Shown here: piece by piece, positions 1-7,065 of the stretch
Position numbering within the stretch: position 1 is the first letter of the stretch
Layout: each line of letters starts with the position of its first letter
Assembly (NCBI GenBank): GCA_041859045.1
Contig: JBHELB010000037.1
Span: forward strand, 1-57,104
Source: JBHELB01 sp041859045
GTDB taxonomy: Bacteria > Hydrogenedentota > Hydrogenedentia > Hydrogenedentales > SLHB01
DNA: 57,104 nucleotides
Direction of reading: 5' to 3'
Program-made: the position numbers and the translations under genes
Notes under the pieces: generated by a model
What the model was told of the DNA's origin: nothing
Database searches by the model: none
Seen by the model: only the letters and a program-made list of their open reading frames with translations

Positions 1-47
1 ACCACAATCATCAGCTCGATCAGGGTGAAACCGTAGTTCTTCTTCAT
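1..47 (-). CDS. Type IV prepilin / pseudopilin-like protein, N-terminus only
   Basis: Only the first 15 codons lie in the window; the gene runs off the left edge. They read MKKNYGFTLIELMIV, the class III signal of type IV pilins and type II secretion pseudopilins: a short basic leader, then the GFTLIE cleavage site for prepilin peptidase, with glutamate at +5 and the start of the hydrophobic helix. A strong GGAGGG ribosome binding site lies 7 bases before the ATG. Whether it is a true pilin, a pseudopilin or a DUF1559-type protein common in PVC-group bacteria cannot be told from this fragment. A sigma-54-like element lies about 100 bases upstream. Confidence 0.8.
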   Translation of the reverse strand, partial: MKKNYGFTLIELMIV

Positions 48-148
48 AGTGTTGCCCTCCGTTTGAGACGATGTCTCAGGCTTTTCGAAATCCTCGGCGA
101 GGCGCTTACCCCGCCGCTCATTCCCGGTTCAACTGTCGGCAGGGTATA

Positions 149-165
149 GGCAGGATGCGTGCCAA
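149..165 (-). promoter_or_regulatory. Sigma-54-like -24/-12 promoter of the prepilin gene
   Basis: The minus strand reads TTGGCACGCATCCTGCC. The -24 half (TTGGCACG) matches the sigma-54 consensus fully, and the -12 half has the conserved GC at the right spacing but CTGCC instead of TTGCA/T. It lies about 100 bases before the prepilin ATG. Pilin genes of Pseudomonas, Myxococcus and Geobacter are known to use sigma-54, which supports the call. A TATACC just downstream could instead be part of a sigma-70 promoter. Confidence 0.5.
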
Positions 166-320
166 GGGGTAAGTTATAGGAGTTAAGTTATTTGTTTTGA
201 ATATTTTATTGCTTCTGGCAGGTACCAATGGTCCCCTCGCGCGAGGGGATTTACGCGCCGTGCCGCGTCGCGAAGTGACAAATTTTGTCACAGAATGACA
301 GAGAGAGATGACAAGAGAGT

Positions 321-348
321 GGCCCTGTGGCTGGGGGACCACAGGGCC
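321..348 (-). terminator. Hairpin terminator-like structure after hsp20 operon
   Basis: There is a perfect 10-bp inverted repeat, GGCCCTGTGG with CCACAGGGCC, around an 8-base loop. It lies 28 bases past the stop codon of the last Hsp20 gene. In minus orientation it is followed by a pyrimidine-rich tract rather than a clean U run, so factor-independent termination is likely but not certain. Confidence 0.5.
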
Positions 349-376
349 TTATGCAGAGGGGTTCTGCAGGTGTGCA

Positions 377-730
377 TTAGTTAACGGTAATCTTCCGAGG
401 TTTCATGTGCTCCGCCTTCGGGATCTGCAACGTGAGGACGCCGTTCTCCATGTTTGCCTTGATGCCTGCGGCATCCACCGCCCGGCTCAGGGCAAATACC
501 CGCCGGTAATCGAAGTTGCGGCGCTCACGCACCAGCGGCGTACCTTCTAGCGCGGGTTTCGCCCGGCGCCCGATCAGCGTCAGTTCATCGCCCTTCACTT
601 CGATCTCCAATCCTTCCTTGGCGACGCCGGGCAACTCCGCCTCGATACGCACCGCCTCTTTTTCCTCAATGATATTCACTCGCGGCGAAACGTACATCGT
701 TTCCTCACGCTCCTTCAGTTCGGTCGTCAT
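377..730 (-). CDS. Small heat shock protein, Hsp20/alpha-crystallin family
   Basis: This 117-residue protein is one alpha-crystallin domain with short tails. Such proteins are ATP-independent holdases that bind unfolding proteins as oligomers in the cytoplasm. Seen in the sequence: the strand pattern with VRIEAELPGV near residue 28, the conserved motif GVLTLQIPK near residue 96, and an IxV-like end (KITVN). The family usually has 140-160 residues; the N-terminal arm is nearly absent here, so oligomer size may differ. An AAGGAG ribosome binding site precedes the ATG. The gene is second in a two-gene operon, 33 bases after the larger Hsp20. Confidence 0.9.
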   Translation of the reverse strand: MTTELKEREETMYVSPRVNIIEEKEAVRIEAELPGVAKEGLEIEVKGDELTLIGRRAKPALEGTPLVRERRNFDYRRVFALSRAVDAAGIKANMENGVLTLQIPKAEHMKPRKITVN

Positions 731-763
731 GGCGTCGTCTCCTTTCGTGCCGGGGTGAAGGCC

Positions 764-1207
764 TTAGCCCACCTTCACGGAGATTTGTTTCGGTTTCGTT
801 TCCTCACGCTTGGGCAGCGTCACCCGAAGGACGCCGTCCGTGAACGCGGCCTCGACGCGATCGTTCTCGAAGCCGCCAGGAATTTCGAAGGACCGCTCGA
901 ACCGTCCGTAGCGCCGCTCCGCGCGGAAGCAGCCGCCGTCCTCTTCCTTCTTGACGTTTCGGCGCTCGCCCTTGAGCGTTACCACGTTGTCCACACAGGT
1001 CACTTCCAGGTTCGTCTTTTCGACACCGGGCAAATCGGCCTCGAGAATGTACGCTTCAGGCGTCTCCGTGATGTCCACCGGCGGATCAAGCATCCAGTCC
1101 GACGCTCCGGTCATCTCACCAAACAACCGGCCGAACTGACTCTCCAGTTCCCGCAGCGCACTCCACGGACTCAACTCGCCTCGGTCTCTCCAGCGTACCA
1201 GTCCCAT
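764..1207 (-). CDS. Small heat shock protein, Hsp20/alpha-crystallin family
   Basis: The product has 147 residues, normal for Hsp20. The N-terminal arm (WRDRGELSPW, then SQFGRLFGEM) leads into the alpha-crystallin domain with AYILEADLPGV and the hallmark GVLRVTLPK. The start MGLVRW is chosen over an in-frame ATG 30 codons upstream because AAAGGAGG lies 6 bases before it and the upstream extension is basic and unlike the family. First gene of the hsp20 pair; the two proteins probably form mixed oligomers (inference). A sigma-54 promoter lies about 126 bases upstream, and the leader between them can form small hairpins. Confidence 0.92.
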   Translation of the reverse strand: MGLVRWRDRGELSPWSALRELESQFGRLFGEMTGASDWMLDPPVDITETPEAYILEADLPGVEKTNLEVTCVDNVVTLKGERRNVKKEEDGGCFRAERRYGRFERSFEIPGGFENDRVEAAFTDGVLRVTLPKREETKPKQISVKVG

Positions 1208-1239
1208 ACTCTGCCTCCTTTCCGAACTCGCGGCTTCAC

Positions 1240-1257
1240 GCCGCAATGCCTTGCGGC
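1240..1257 (-). promoter_or_regulatory. Hairpin in the hsp20 5' leader
   Basis: GCCGCAA and TTGCGGC form a 7-bp stem with a 4-base loop, 33 bases upstream of the hsp20 start codon. A second small hairpin, CTGC/GCAG closed by a GNRA-type loop, lies at 1307-1318. Small heat shock genes often have RNA thermometers, but I see no pairing that clearly covers the AAAGGAGG here, so a thermosensor role is speculative. Confidence 0.3.
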
Positions 1258-1332
1258 ACGTTTTGCCGCCATAGTCTTTTTTTCTTCGGGACTCCATTCC
1301 CGTTTTCTGCTTTCGCAGTCACGCTTAGAATG

Positions 1333-1348
1333 AGCAATGGCTGTGCCA
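1333..1348 (-). promoter_or_regulatory. Sigma-54 (-24/-12) promoter of the hsp20 operon
   Basis: The minus strand reads TGGCACAGCCATTGCT, an exact match to the sigma-54 core TGGCAC-N5-TTGCW, preceded by T-rich sequence. A transcript starting about 12 bases on would have a leader of about 115 bases before the larger Hsp20 gene. Sigma-54 control of a small heat shock gene has precedent in E. coli ibpB. An activator of the NtrC type would be needed; none is in this window. Confidence 0.75.
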
Positions 1349-1439
1349 AAATGAATGCGGCAGGTGTAATTTACTGTAAGTAAAAGAGTTGAGCGAAGAA
1401 GCCCTGTCTGAGCGTCACGCGAATTTGGAGGCGTCTGCT

Positions 1440-2096
1440 CTATTTTGAATCAGTAGTTGTTCCAGAAATAGACGGCGAGGGAACCAGTTCCACCCAGATT
1501 TCATTTCGCCGTAGGAAAGGCAGTGTCCACGGCGGATTATACTGCGCCACAAGTGGCTCTCCCGCTGTAGCCAGTCCATCCCGTTTCAGCATTTCCACAA
1601 GTTGATTCTTCATTTTGTCAGACTTCTCTTCCTGGACCCACCCGGAAAAGCGGATCACCGCATAGCGCTTTGCAGGAACCTGAACGATGCGGACTTCCGG
1701 ATTTTTCGGTTTGGGCAAAGTTTCGAGGGTATAGTGGCTGGGCATTACAAAAGATACCACGCGTTGGTCTTGCTCTTTCTCCCGCTCCAGCACCGGGGCC
1801 GTCATGGCGATCTTCGCGCTCTTCTGCTCCTGCTCGAGCACGGGGGCGGTCATCGCGATTTTCCCCGACGCCCCGTGGTTATCGGGAGACGCATTGTTCC
1901 CGAAGATGAAATCCGCCAGTTTACGGAACCCGTTGTTCATGGATTCGCGGTAAGGACCCGTCATCGTAACCTCCGCGCGGATCTGCGCGGGGTACTCGCG
2001 CACTTCATATTCCTCGCGTTGTTCGATGACTGTATACGCCGGCGTTTCGACTCCCGTGAGCGTCATGATCGTCACCACTGCGCACAACGTAAACAC
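1440..2096 (-). CDS. SOUL heme-binding family protein, exported
   Basis: This is a 218-residue SOUL/HBP family protein. Family members bind heme or porphyrins weakly; the bacterial role is unknown. Seen: a hydrophobic N-terminus likely to be a signal sequence (first 18 residues), the family opening YTVIEQREEYEVREYP, the central KIAMTAPV motif, the strand PKPKNPEVRI, and a C-terminal PPWTLPFLRRNEIWVEL that ends the fold. The KIAMTAPVLE segment is present twice in a row, about 18 residues apart, which looks like a small internal tandem duplication. It lies upstream of the hsp20 pair on the same strand, but the sigma-54 promoter between them suggests separate transcription. Confidence 0.85.
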   Translation of the reverse strand: MFTLCAVVTIMTLTGVETPAYTVIEQREEYEVREYPAQIRAEVTMTGPYRESMNNGFRKLADFIFGNNASPDNHGASGKIAMTAPVLEQEQKSAKIAMTAPVLEREKEQDQRVVSFVMPSHYTLETLPKPKNPEVRIVQVPAKRYAVIRFSGWVQEEKSDKMKNQLVEMLKRDGLATAGEPLVAQYNPPWTLPFLRRNEIWVELVPSPSISGTTTDSK

Positions 2097-2279
2097 GCGT
2101 GCTCCTTTCCTGTGAGTTTCTCACCTTTCTATTGAACAATCTCGCCAAAACGGCGCATTCCGACGAAGAAAAACGTTGTTTATGGAACAGCGCCGCCTGT
2201 CCGGCTGGAAAACGCCTCGGCGTTGGTTCAGTATAGGGGCGCGGTCCGAAATGACGCCGCACGGAAGGAGGGACGCACA

Positions 2280-2858
2280 ATGGTGTTCGTTGGAGCGGGG
2301 GTATTGCTTCTAGCGCTGGGGTTTGGGGTGCTGGTGGTGATAGCGCTGTTTGTAATCGGCGTTTATAACCGACTCGTGCGCACCCGCAACCAGGTCGATC
2401 AGGCGTGGGCAGGCGTGCAGACCGAACTTCAGCGCCGCTACGACTTGATACCAAATCTCGTGAACACGGTGAAGGGTTACGCCTCTCATGAACGCGAGTT
2501 GCTCGAGGAAGTCACCCGGCTGCGCCAGGACTGCGTGAACAACACCGGCAGCCCAGCGGCGCAAGCCGTCAGCGAGTCCAAACTCCAGACGGCCCTGGGC
2601 GGCCTGATGGTCCGTCTCGAAGCCTACCCGGATCTCAAAGCCAACCAGAACTTTCTGTCGTTGCAGCAAGAACTGGCGGTAACCGAAGACCGGCTTCAGA
2701 GTACGCGAACCGGGTACAACGGCACGGTTTTGGAATACAATAACGCCATTCAAGTTTTCCCTGTGAACCTAATCGCAGGGTTTCTGGGTTTCTTGCGGCG
2801 TGAGTTTTTCGAGCTCGAGAATCCCGCGGCGCGCGAAGCGCCAAAGGTGAGTTTCTAA
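2280..2858 (+). CDS. LemA family membrane protein
   Basis: The product is 192 residues. One N-terminal membrane segment (about residues 4-26, rich in V, L and G) is followed by the family motif YNRLVRTRNQVDQAWAGVQ and RRYDLIPNLVNTVKGYASHE, then the helical ENLxLQ-like and YNNAIQVFPVNLIA region. LemA proteins are anchored in the membrane with a long helical bundle outside; their role is poorly defined and often linked to envelope stress. The start is the ATG at 2280 with AAGGAGGG just before it; an in-frame ATG 19 codons upstream lacks one. The next gene follows after 34 bases, so the two are probably one operon. Confidence 0.92.
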   Translation: MVFVGAGVLLLALGFGVLVVIALFVIGVYNRLVRTRNQVDQAWAGVQTELQRRYDLIPNLVNTVKGYASHERELLEEVTRLRQDCVNNTGSPAAQAVSESKLQTALGGLMVRLEAYPDLKANQNFLSLQQELAVTEDRLQSTRTGYNGTVLEYNNAIQVFPVNLIAGFLGFLRREFFELENPAAREAPKVSF

Positions 2859-2892
2859 GGCGCTTTCGCGCCATGCGAGGAAAGGGGACGTC

Positions 2893-3555
2893 ATGAGCAG
2901 AATGCGGTGGAGTATCGCGGCGGGGATTTTGGCGCTGGCGGGCGCGTGGGCGGCGGCGGAGGTGACGGTAAGCATCACCGTGAACGGTGAGTTGAACGAA
3001 GTCTTGCCGTTGCTCCAGTTTCTGCAAGCGCAAGGCGAGGGCGGCATGGGCGGCGCGGCCTCCCAAGGGCTCCAGGTGCAAGTGCATAGCGTAACCGCCG
3101 CGCCCGGGGACGCCGCTCCGGCCGCTGGTAGTGCTGCGCCACAGGGCGCGGTAATGTTGCAGCCCGGTCAGCCGGTTCCAATTCCGCCGCCTCCCCCGCC
3201 GACGTTGGGCATCGTGGCGGCGGCGGTTGAGCCTGCCCAGGCGAAGGCCGGGGCGGTGGTGACTGTGACCGCACGTGTCAGCGATCCGAAACACGAGATC
3301 GATACGCTGGGGGCGTCTGCGCCTACGTTGGGCAATCTCAGCTTTGACCTCTACGACAACGGCTCGAACGGCGATACGACGCCTGGCGACGGAACATGGT
3401 CTTTCCGGGCGATGGTGCCCGCGGGCAGTGCGCCCGGACCGTACACCATTACGATCACCGCCTACTCCGCGAAGGGCGTGCCCTTGACCGCCCCCGGCCC
3501 TGATGGAAAGCCGCAGCCGGTGTCGGCGAAGGCGGTGCTGACGGTGGTGCAATAG
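2893..3555 (+). CDS. Exported protein with Ig-like (choice-of-anchor X-type) domain
   Basis: A signal peptide (about residues 1-22, ending AWAAA) leads a 220-residue secreted or periplasmic protein. Residues about 55-105 are low-complexity, rich in A, G and P, with a run of prolines acting as a linker. Residues about 107-220 form a beta-sandwich-like domain with the motif LYDNGSNGDTTPGDGTWSF, typical of the choice-of-anchor X group, where the Asp-rich loop probably binds calcium. No enzyme motif is seen and I cannot assign a function. Its position after the LemA gene, with a good GAGGAAAGG site, suggests co-expression with a membrane-stress or envelope protein. Confidence 0.75.
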   Translation: MSRMRWSIAAGILALAGAWAAAEVTVSITVNGELNEVLPLLQFLQAQGEGGMGGAASQGLQVQVHSVTAAPGDAAPAAGSAAPQGAVMLQPGQPVPIPPPPPPTLGIVAAAVEPAQAKAGAVVTVTARVSDPKHEIDTLGASAPTLGNLSFDLYDNGSNGDTTPGDGTWSFRAMVPAGSAPGPYTITITAYSAKGVPLTAPGPDGKPQPVSAKAVLTVVQ

Positions 3556-3577
3556 AGAGAGAAAAGAGGAAGACAAT

Positions 3578-3633
3578 TTCACCACAGGGGCACAGAGGAC
3601 ACAGAGAAGAGGAAGAGGGAAAGCGAAAAGAAG
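3578..3633 (+). repeat. Dispersed repeat, copy 1 (CACAGAG / AAGAGGAAG type)
   Basis: The copy starts TTCACCACAGG and includes CACAGAGAAGAGGAAG then GGGAAAGCGAAAAGAAGG. The same series appears on the opposite strand at 3967-4020 and 6980-7030, and a shorter relative lies at about 56915-56955. Purine-rich sequences of this kind are scattered in several bacterial genomes. No coding function is evident. Confidence 0.65.
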
Positions 3634-3767
3634 GGAGAAAACTTGTTCTTTCTCGTCTCAAGCTGCAGAGGCTGTATAGCTATGCGCTGCCAGATCGCGT
3701 GCTGAATTACTCAGAGGGAAGTGCATGAGTTTTTCTCAGTGGCCTACTGCTACGATTTTTTGCCGCA

Positions 3768-3905
3768 ATGCTCTTTTTTCTGGCTGCAATATTATTTTAC
3801 TATTTTTACAGTCGCCAAGGGAAATTTCGGTTTAAGCTACTGGCGTTTGCGTGCGCCATAGTATCTTTGCTTATAGAAATCTTTCACTCGTTATATCTTC
3901 GGTGA
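3768..3905 (+). CDS. Possible small two-helix membrane protein (doubtful)
   Basis: The 45-codon frame encodes two hydrophobic stretches, MLFFLAAILFYYFY (residues 1-14) and FKLLAFACAIVSLLIEIF (residues 22-39), separated by the basic loop SRQGKFR. The open frame extends upstream to 3729 without a usable start codon, and no ribosome binding site is seen. It lies in low-GC DNA unlike its surroundings. It may be a small membrane protein, a fragment of a decayed membrane-protein gene, or chance. Confidence 0.25.
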   Translation: MLFFLAAILFYYFYSRQGKFRFKLLAFACAIVSLLIEIFHSLYLR

Positions 3906-3966
3906 CTGGGGGACCTGCGTAGGTTTTCGCTTGTAGGCACGCGAAAAGTAGGGGCGTCGGCATCTT

Positions 3967-4057
3967 CTTTCGACTTCCCTTCTTCCTCTTCTCTGTGCCT
4001 GTGCTTGTGGTGAAGACTTCTTCCCTCAAAACAGCGTCTTGAGTTGCTCGCCGACGG
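3967..4057 (-). repeat. Direct repeat A: remnant of glycosyltransferase 3' end
   Basis: These 91 bases match 6980-7065 closely, with a few substitutions and one 5-6 base insertion. On the minus strand the inner part encodes VGEQLKTLF-stop, against VGEQLKALF-stop at the end of the intact glycosyltransferase gene at 7034-8203. The outer part is the dispersed purine-rich repeat. The two copies have the same orientation and flank the GH84-like gene. Similarity ends abruptly at 4057. Confidence 0.8.
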
Positions 4058-4101
4058 ATGCGCGTGCGCCCGGCGTGGACAATGGCAGAAGGAAGTCGCT
4101 C

Positions 4102-6876
4102 ATGAAATTGACGTTTGCAGCAACCGGTGTATCACGATGGGCAGTGGCGGTCTGTTTGGCGCTCGTCGTGGCGACTGCGACAGCGGCGCCTAGTCACGCG
4201 GGGGAAGCCCGATGGCACGGGAAGATTCCTCCGTCATGGGAGATACTCCCGATTCCCCGGTTTGTGGATTACGGTTCGCCGAAGTCGTTCATCACACTTG
4301 GGAAGGTTGCTGTCGTTCGCAGGGATGGCGGGCCTTACCAGAGCGTACGCGATGCGTCGGGCGAGTTGGCCGGTGAGAGCACCGTCACCGAAGAGGAATT
4401 GATCCAGTTCCTTAAGGAAAGCGGGGTTCCAAACATCACAAGCGTGGCCGACAATCTGCCGGCCTATGACGATTACGACACCCTCATTCTGCTGGGCAAT
4501 CCAGAGCGCAACAGCGAGACCGCAAAGTGGTTCGCGGCCCTGAATCTCTCGTTCGGCAAGTGGGACGATCCCATGACCCCGGATCACGATTTCAATAGCT
4601 GGAAAGACTTCGGCAAGGAAGGCTATCTTCTCAAAGTCGCCAAGCACAAAGGCAAGAACGTCGTCATCCTCGCGGGCTACGATTACGACGACGCGCGCGG
4701 GAGATTCTACGGCGCTGGGACCTTCTACGCCTTACAGTCTTTGAGGCAGTTGCTAGTCAAGCACGGGGATAGGGTCAGGCTCAAAACCGTCGAGGCCGCC
4801 GATAGGCCCTTGATGGACGTCCGGGGCTGTTACACCGGCTGGCCTGTTTCGGAGGACGTGAACCTTCGGGCTATTCGATTGCTTCCTCCGCTCAAAATGA
4901 ACCAAAACATTTTCTGGTACGGAAGCCAGGTGGTCAATTACAACGCCCAGGCCGCGTCGAAATTCCGATACCCATGGACTCAAGAGCAACTCGACTTCTG
5001 CCGGAAGGTCGGGAAATACTGCCGCGAGCACTTCATCACCCAAGTCTTCGGGATGAACGCCGATCACGTCAACTCCGAGTGGGCGGCGGCAATAACGCTC
5101 GACGGAAAGGCGAAAGATCCGCTTCATTACGACTTGAATCACGAAGTGGAGCCCGGCATCAAGGAGATGTGGGCCAAACTCGGCTATGAGGTGAAGAACG
5201 ACGTGGACGTGCTCGCGGCGAAGTATAGCCAGTTGAACAAAGTCTGCCCTACCGCCGCGTTTTCTATGTTCAACGAGGACGACATTTTCGGTTTGGTGCA
5301 TGACCAGGACAAGAAACTCTATTGCATGACCGGGGATGCCAAGCAGGACGCGATCAACTACGGCAAGGCCCGCGCAACGGTCTTGGCGGCGTTGTACAAG
5401 CAGATCAAGCAGATGTGCCCGGACAGTCCGGACATGATGCCGATCTGCCCGCCGGGGAATGTGGCATATCAAATCGATATCGAGAACAACGCCTACAACT
5501 GCCGTGACTTTATGTATTCTTTCACCTCGACCCTCAAAGACTTGGGTGTCTTGGAGTACATGCCCGTAATGACGACGAGCGGCGGCACCGCGGCCGAGAT
5601 TACCACGAACAAGAACATCGACGACTTCAAGACCTGGTGCAGCGGCGGGCCGGTCGTGATATCCGACAACAACTTTCCCTTCCAGCACGTCGGGGCGTAT
5701 CAAACCGATCCGCAAGCGCCTCACTCCTATCTTCAGCAGAACGATCGCTATCCCGCCGGCTACCGCGACGAAGAACTCTACAAGCGCGTGTGGGGCGTGT
5801 GGGCTAACGGGATGACACAGGAAAACGACGAGGTGGTCGGCTGGTGCACCGCGCAGTACATGTGGAACATACTGAAGCTCGACAAAAAACACCTCGATGC
5901 CGCCGCAACCCGAAAAGTGGCCGAACCGAGGGTCTACCCGCTGGCGAAAAGTTTGTTCGAGGAGTTCGATGATGGCGCGTGTTACCTGGCGGACGAACTC
6001 AGGCCCAACCCGCCGTTCGCGGTCAGCAACAGACTGCGATTTCCGGGCAAAGACGGGGGCTACGCGATCAACTACACGGACGCCATGCGCCTTGAGGCGC
6101 AGCGACTGCACGAGAAGCTTGGCGTCCTCATCCCGCCGATCGAGGCAAAATGGGAACCCAAGAGACTCCGCTGGATCGGTTACGACGCCTACACCTTCTG
6201 TTCCGTATACCTGGCGCGCGGCTATATCAAAGGATGGGAAAACGAAAGCCCCAAAGACAAGCTGAGCCCAGCCGCCCTACGCACTCTCTACATCGAAGCC
6301 GACGACTTCCAACAGAGGTTCTTTGCGGGGCCGCTCAAGACGGCCGGCAAGATTCCCGTCGAGCGCCAGGACGACGCATACTCGTACGGTCGGTTTGTGA
6401 AGCTCATCACCGGCGAACGGCTCAGGGTGCCCATTGCCGAGTCGCCTGCGGAATGCAAGACTCCTGTTGTGGACATCTGGAAGGAAGGCTTGCTGGGTAA
6501 GTTCTTCCAGCCCGTGTCCACCGTCACCCCGGCCGGTATTCCAGACGCTGATGCTCGGCTCATTGGCGCCTGGGGCAAAGTCGAAGAGACCGACGGTGAG
6601 AAATTTCGCACCGTGACCGGCCAAGCCTCAGTAACAATAGACCCTCCCGCACGGGGCCGAATTCTGATCCGGGCCAAGCTAGGCACAGACGCCACGAGTC
6701 TTACCGATTCGACGCCGATTACCGTGTCCACGGGACGCGTTTCCCGTGCCGACGCTGTCTGCAAGGAACGCTGGGTGAGCTTTCTCCTGCCGGTGAAGAA
6801 CGTTTCCCAACTGACGTTCAAGACAGAGAAGCCTGTGCGGATCTACTCAATCGAGGTATGCACCGAAATCCGTTAA
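4102..6876 (+). CDS. Secreted beta-N-acetylglucosaminidase-like protein (GH84-like)
   Basis: The 924-residue protein begins with a signal peptide (residues 1 to about 34, ending APSHAGEA). Residues about 40-220 resemble the chitobiase-like N-terminal domain of hexosaminidases. The following barrel-like region has DVRGCYTGWPVSEDV, then FSMFNEDDIFG with an acidic N391-E392-D393-D394 cluster, like the Asp pair of GH84 enzymes, and later VVISDNNFPF, where GH84 has Trp-Asp-Asn. I infer removal of N-acetylhexosamine from extracellular glycans; GH20-type relatives are an alternative. The C-terminal 150 residues form a separate beta-rich domain. The start is the ATG with AAGGA upstream and a following signal peptide, not the in-frame ATG 21 codons earlier. 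The gene is flanked by direct repeats. Confidence 0.6.
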   Translation: MKLTFAATGVSRWAVAVCLALVVATATAAPSHAGEARWHGKIPPSWEILPIPRFVDYGSPKSFITLGKVAVVRRDGGPYQSVRDASGELAGESTVTEEELIQFLKESGVPNITSVADNLPAYDDYDTLILLGNPERNSETAKWFAALNLSFGKWDDPMTPDHDFNSWKDFGKEGYLLKVAKHKGKNVVILAGYDYDDARGRFYGAGTFYALQSLRQLLVKHGDRVRLKTVEAADRPLMDVRGCYTGWPVSEDVNLRAIRLLPPLKMNQNIFWYGSQVVNYNAQAASKFRYPWTQEQLDFCRKVGKYCREHFITQVFGMNADHVNSEWAAAITLDGKAKDPLHYDLNHEVEPGIKEMWAKLGYEVKNDVDVLAAKYSQLNKVCPTAAFSMFNEDDIFGLVHDQDKKLYCMTGDAKQDAINYGKARATVLAALYKQIKQMCPDSPDMMPICPPGNVAYQIDIENNAYNCRDFMYSFTSTLKDLGVLEYMPVMTTSGGTAAEITTNKNIDDFKTWCSGGPVVISDNNFPFQHVGAYQTDPQAPHSYLQQNDRYPAGYRDEELYKRVWGVWANGMTQENDEVVGWCTAQYMWNILKLDKKHLDAAATRKVAEPRVYPLAKSLFEEFDDGACYLADELRPNPPFAVSNRLRFPGKDGGYAINYTDAMRLEAQRLHEKLGVLIPPIEAKWEPKRLRWIGYDAYTFCSVYLARGYIKGWENESPKDKLSPAALRTLYIEADDFQQRFFAGPLKTAGKIPVERQDDAYSYGRFVKLITGERLRVPIAESPAECKTPVVDIWKEGLLGKFFQPVSTVTPAGIPDADARLIGAWGKVEETDGEKFRTVTGQASVTIDPPARGRILIRAKLGTDATSLTDSTPITVSTGRVSRADAVCKERWVSFLLPVKNVSQLTFKTEKPVRIYSIEVCTEIR

Positions 6877-6877
6877 T

Positions 6878-6958
6878 GCGTTTTCAAAAACCGCGTAGCC
6901 GCCGCTTTTCCCCAAGGACCCCACTGTTTTTGAAAATGCATAGCGCCAAGCGGCTACG
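6878..6958. repeat. Interleaved inverted repeats between convergent genes
   Basis: Arm A at 6878-6891 (GCGTTTTCAAAAAC) pairs with 6926-6939 (one wobble in 14). Arm B at 6894-6902 (CGTAGCCGC) pairs perfectly with 6950-6958. The order is A, B, A', B', so the two stems cross and would form an H-type pseudoknot if both form in RNA; each alone could be a hairpin. The element sits just after the GH84-like stop codon and before the convergent glycosyltransferase end. Confidence 0.7.
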
Positions 6959-6979
6959 GTATTACTTGAAACGCTCGAG

Positions 6980-7065
6980 CTTTCGACTTTCCTTCTTCCT
7001 CTTCTCTGTGCCTATGGTGAAGACTTCTTTCTCTCAAAACAGCGCCTTGAGTTGCTCGCCGACGG
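6980..7065 (-). repeat. Direct repeat B: overlaps glycosyltransferase 3' end
   Basis: This is the intact partner of the repeat at 3967-4057. It covers the last nine or so codons and the stop of the glycosyltransferase gene plus about 54 bases downstream, which carry the dispersed purine-rich repeat in minus orientation. Confidence 0.8.

Larger units (their letters stand above)
48..376. other. Intergenic region between prepilin and hsp20 genes
   Basis: No credible gene is seen. The stretch holds the upstream region of the prepilin gene (a sigma-54-like element and an AT-rich patch near 160-215) and a terminator-like hairpin for the hsp20 operon. Short open frames on both strands here lack ribosome binding sites and any recognisable motif. 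Confidence 0.5.
3556..4101. other. Repeat-rich intergenic region
   Basis: This stretch holds a dispersed repeat copy (3578-3633), a low-GC segment (about 3700-3900) with one possible small membrane ORF, and an inverted copy of the dispersed repeat continuing into a duplicated glycosyltransferase 3' end (3967-4057). The lower GC and the repeats set it apart from the surrounding coding DNA, as expected of a recombination or insertion scar. Confidence 0.6.

Noticed and set aside
4753..6111. 452-codon minus-strand frame inside the GH84-like gene
   Set aside because: Antisense shadow without motifs; the plus-strand gene has a signal peptide and a recognisable fold.
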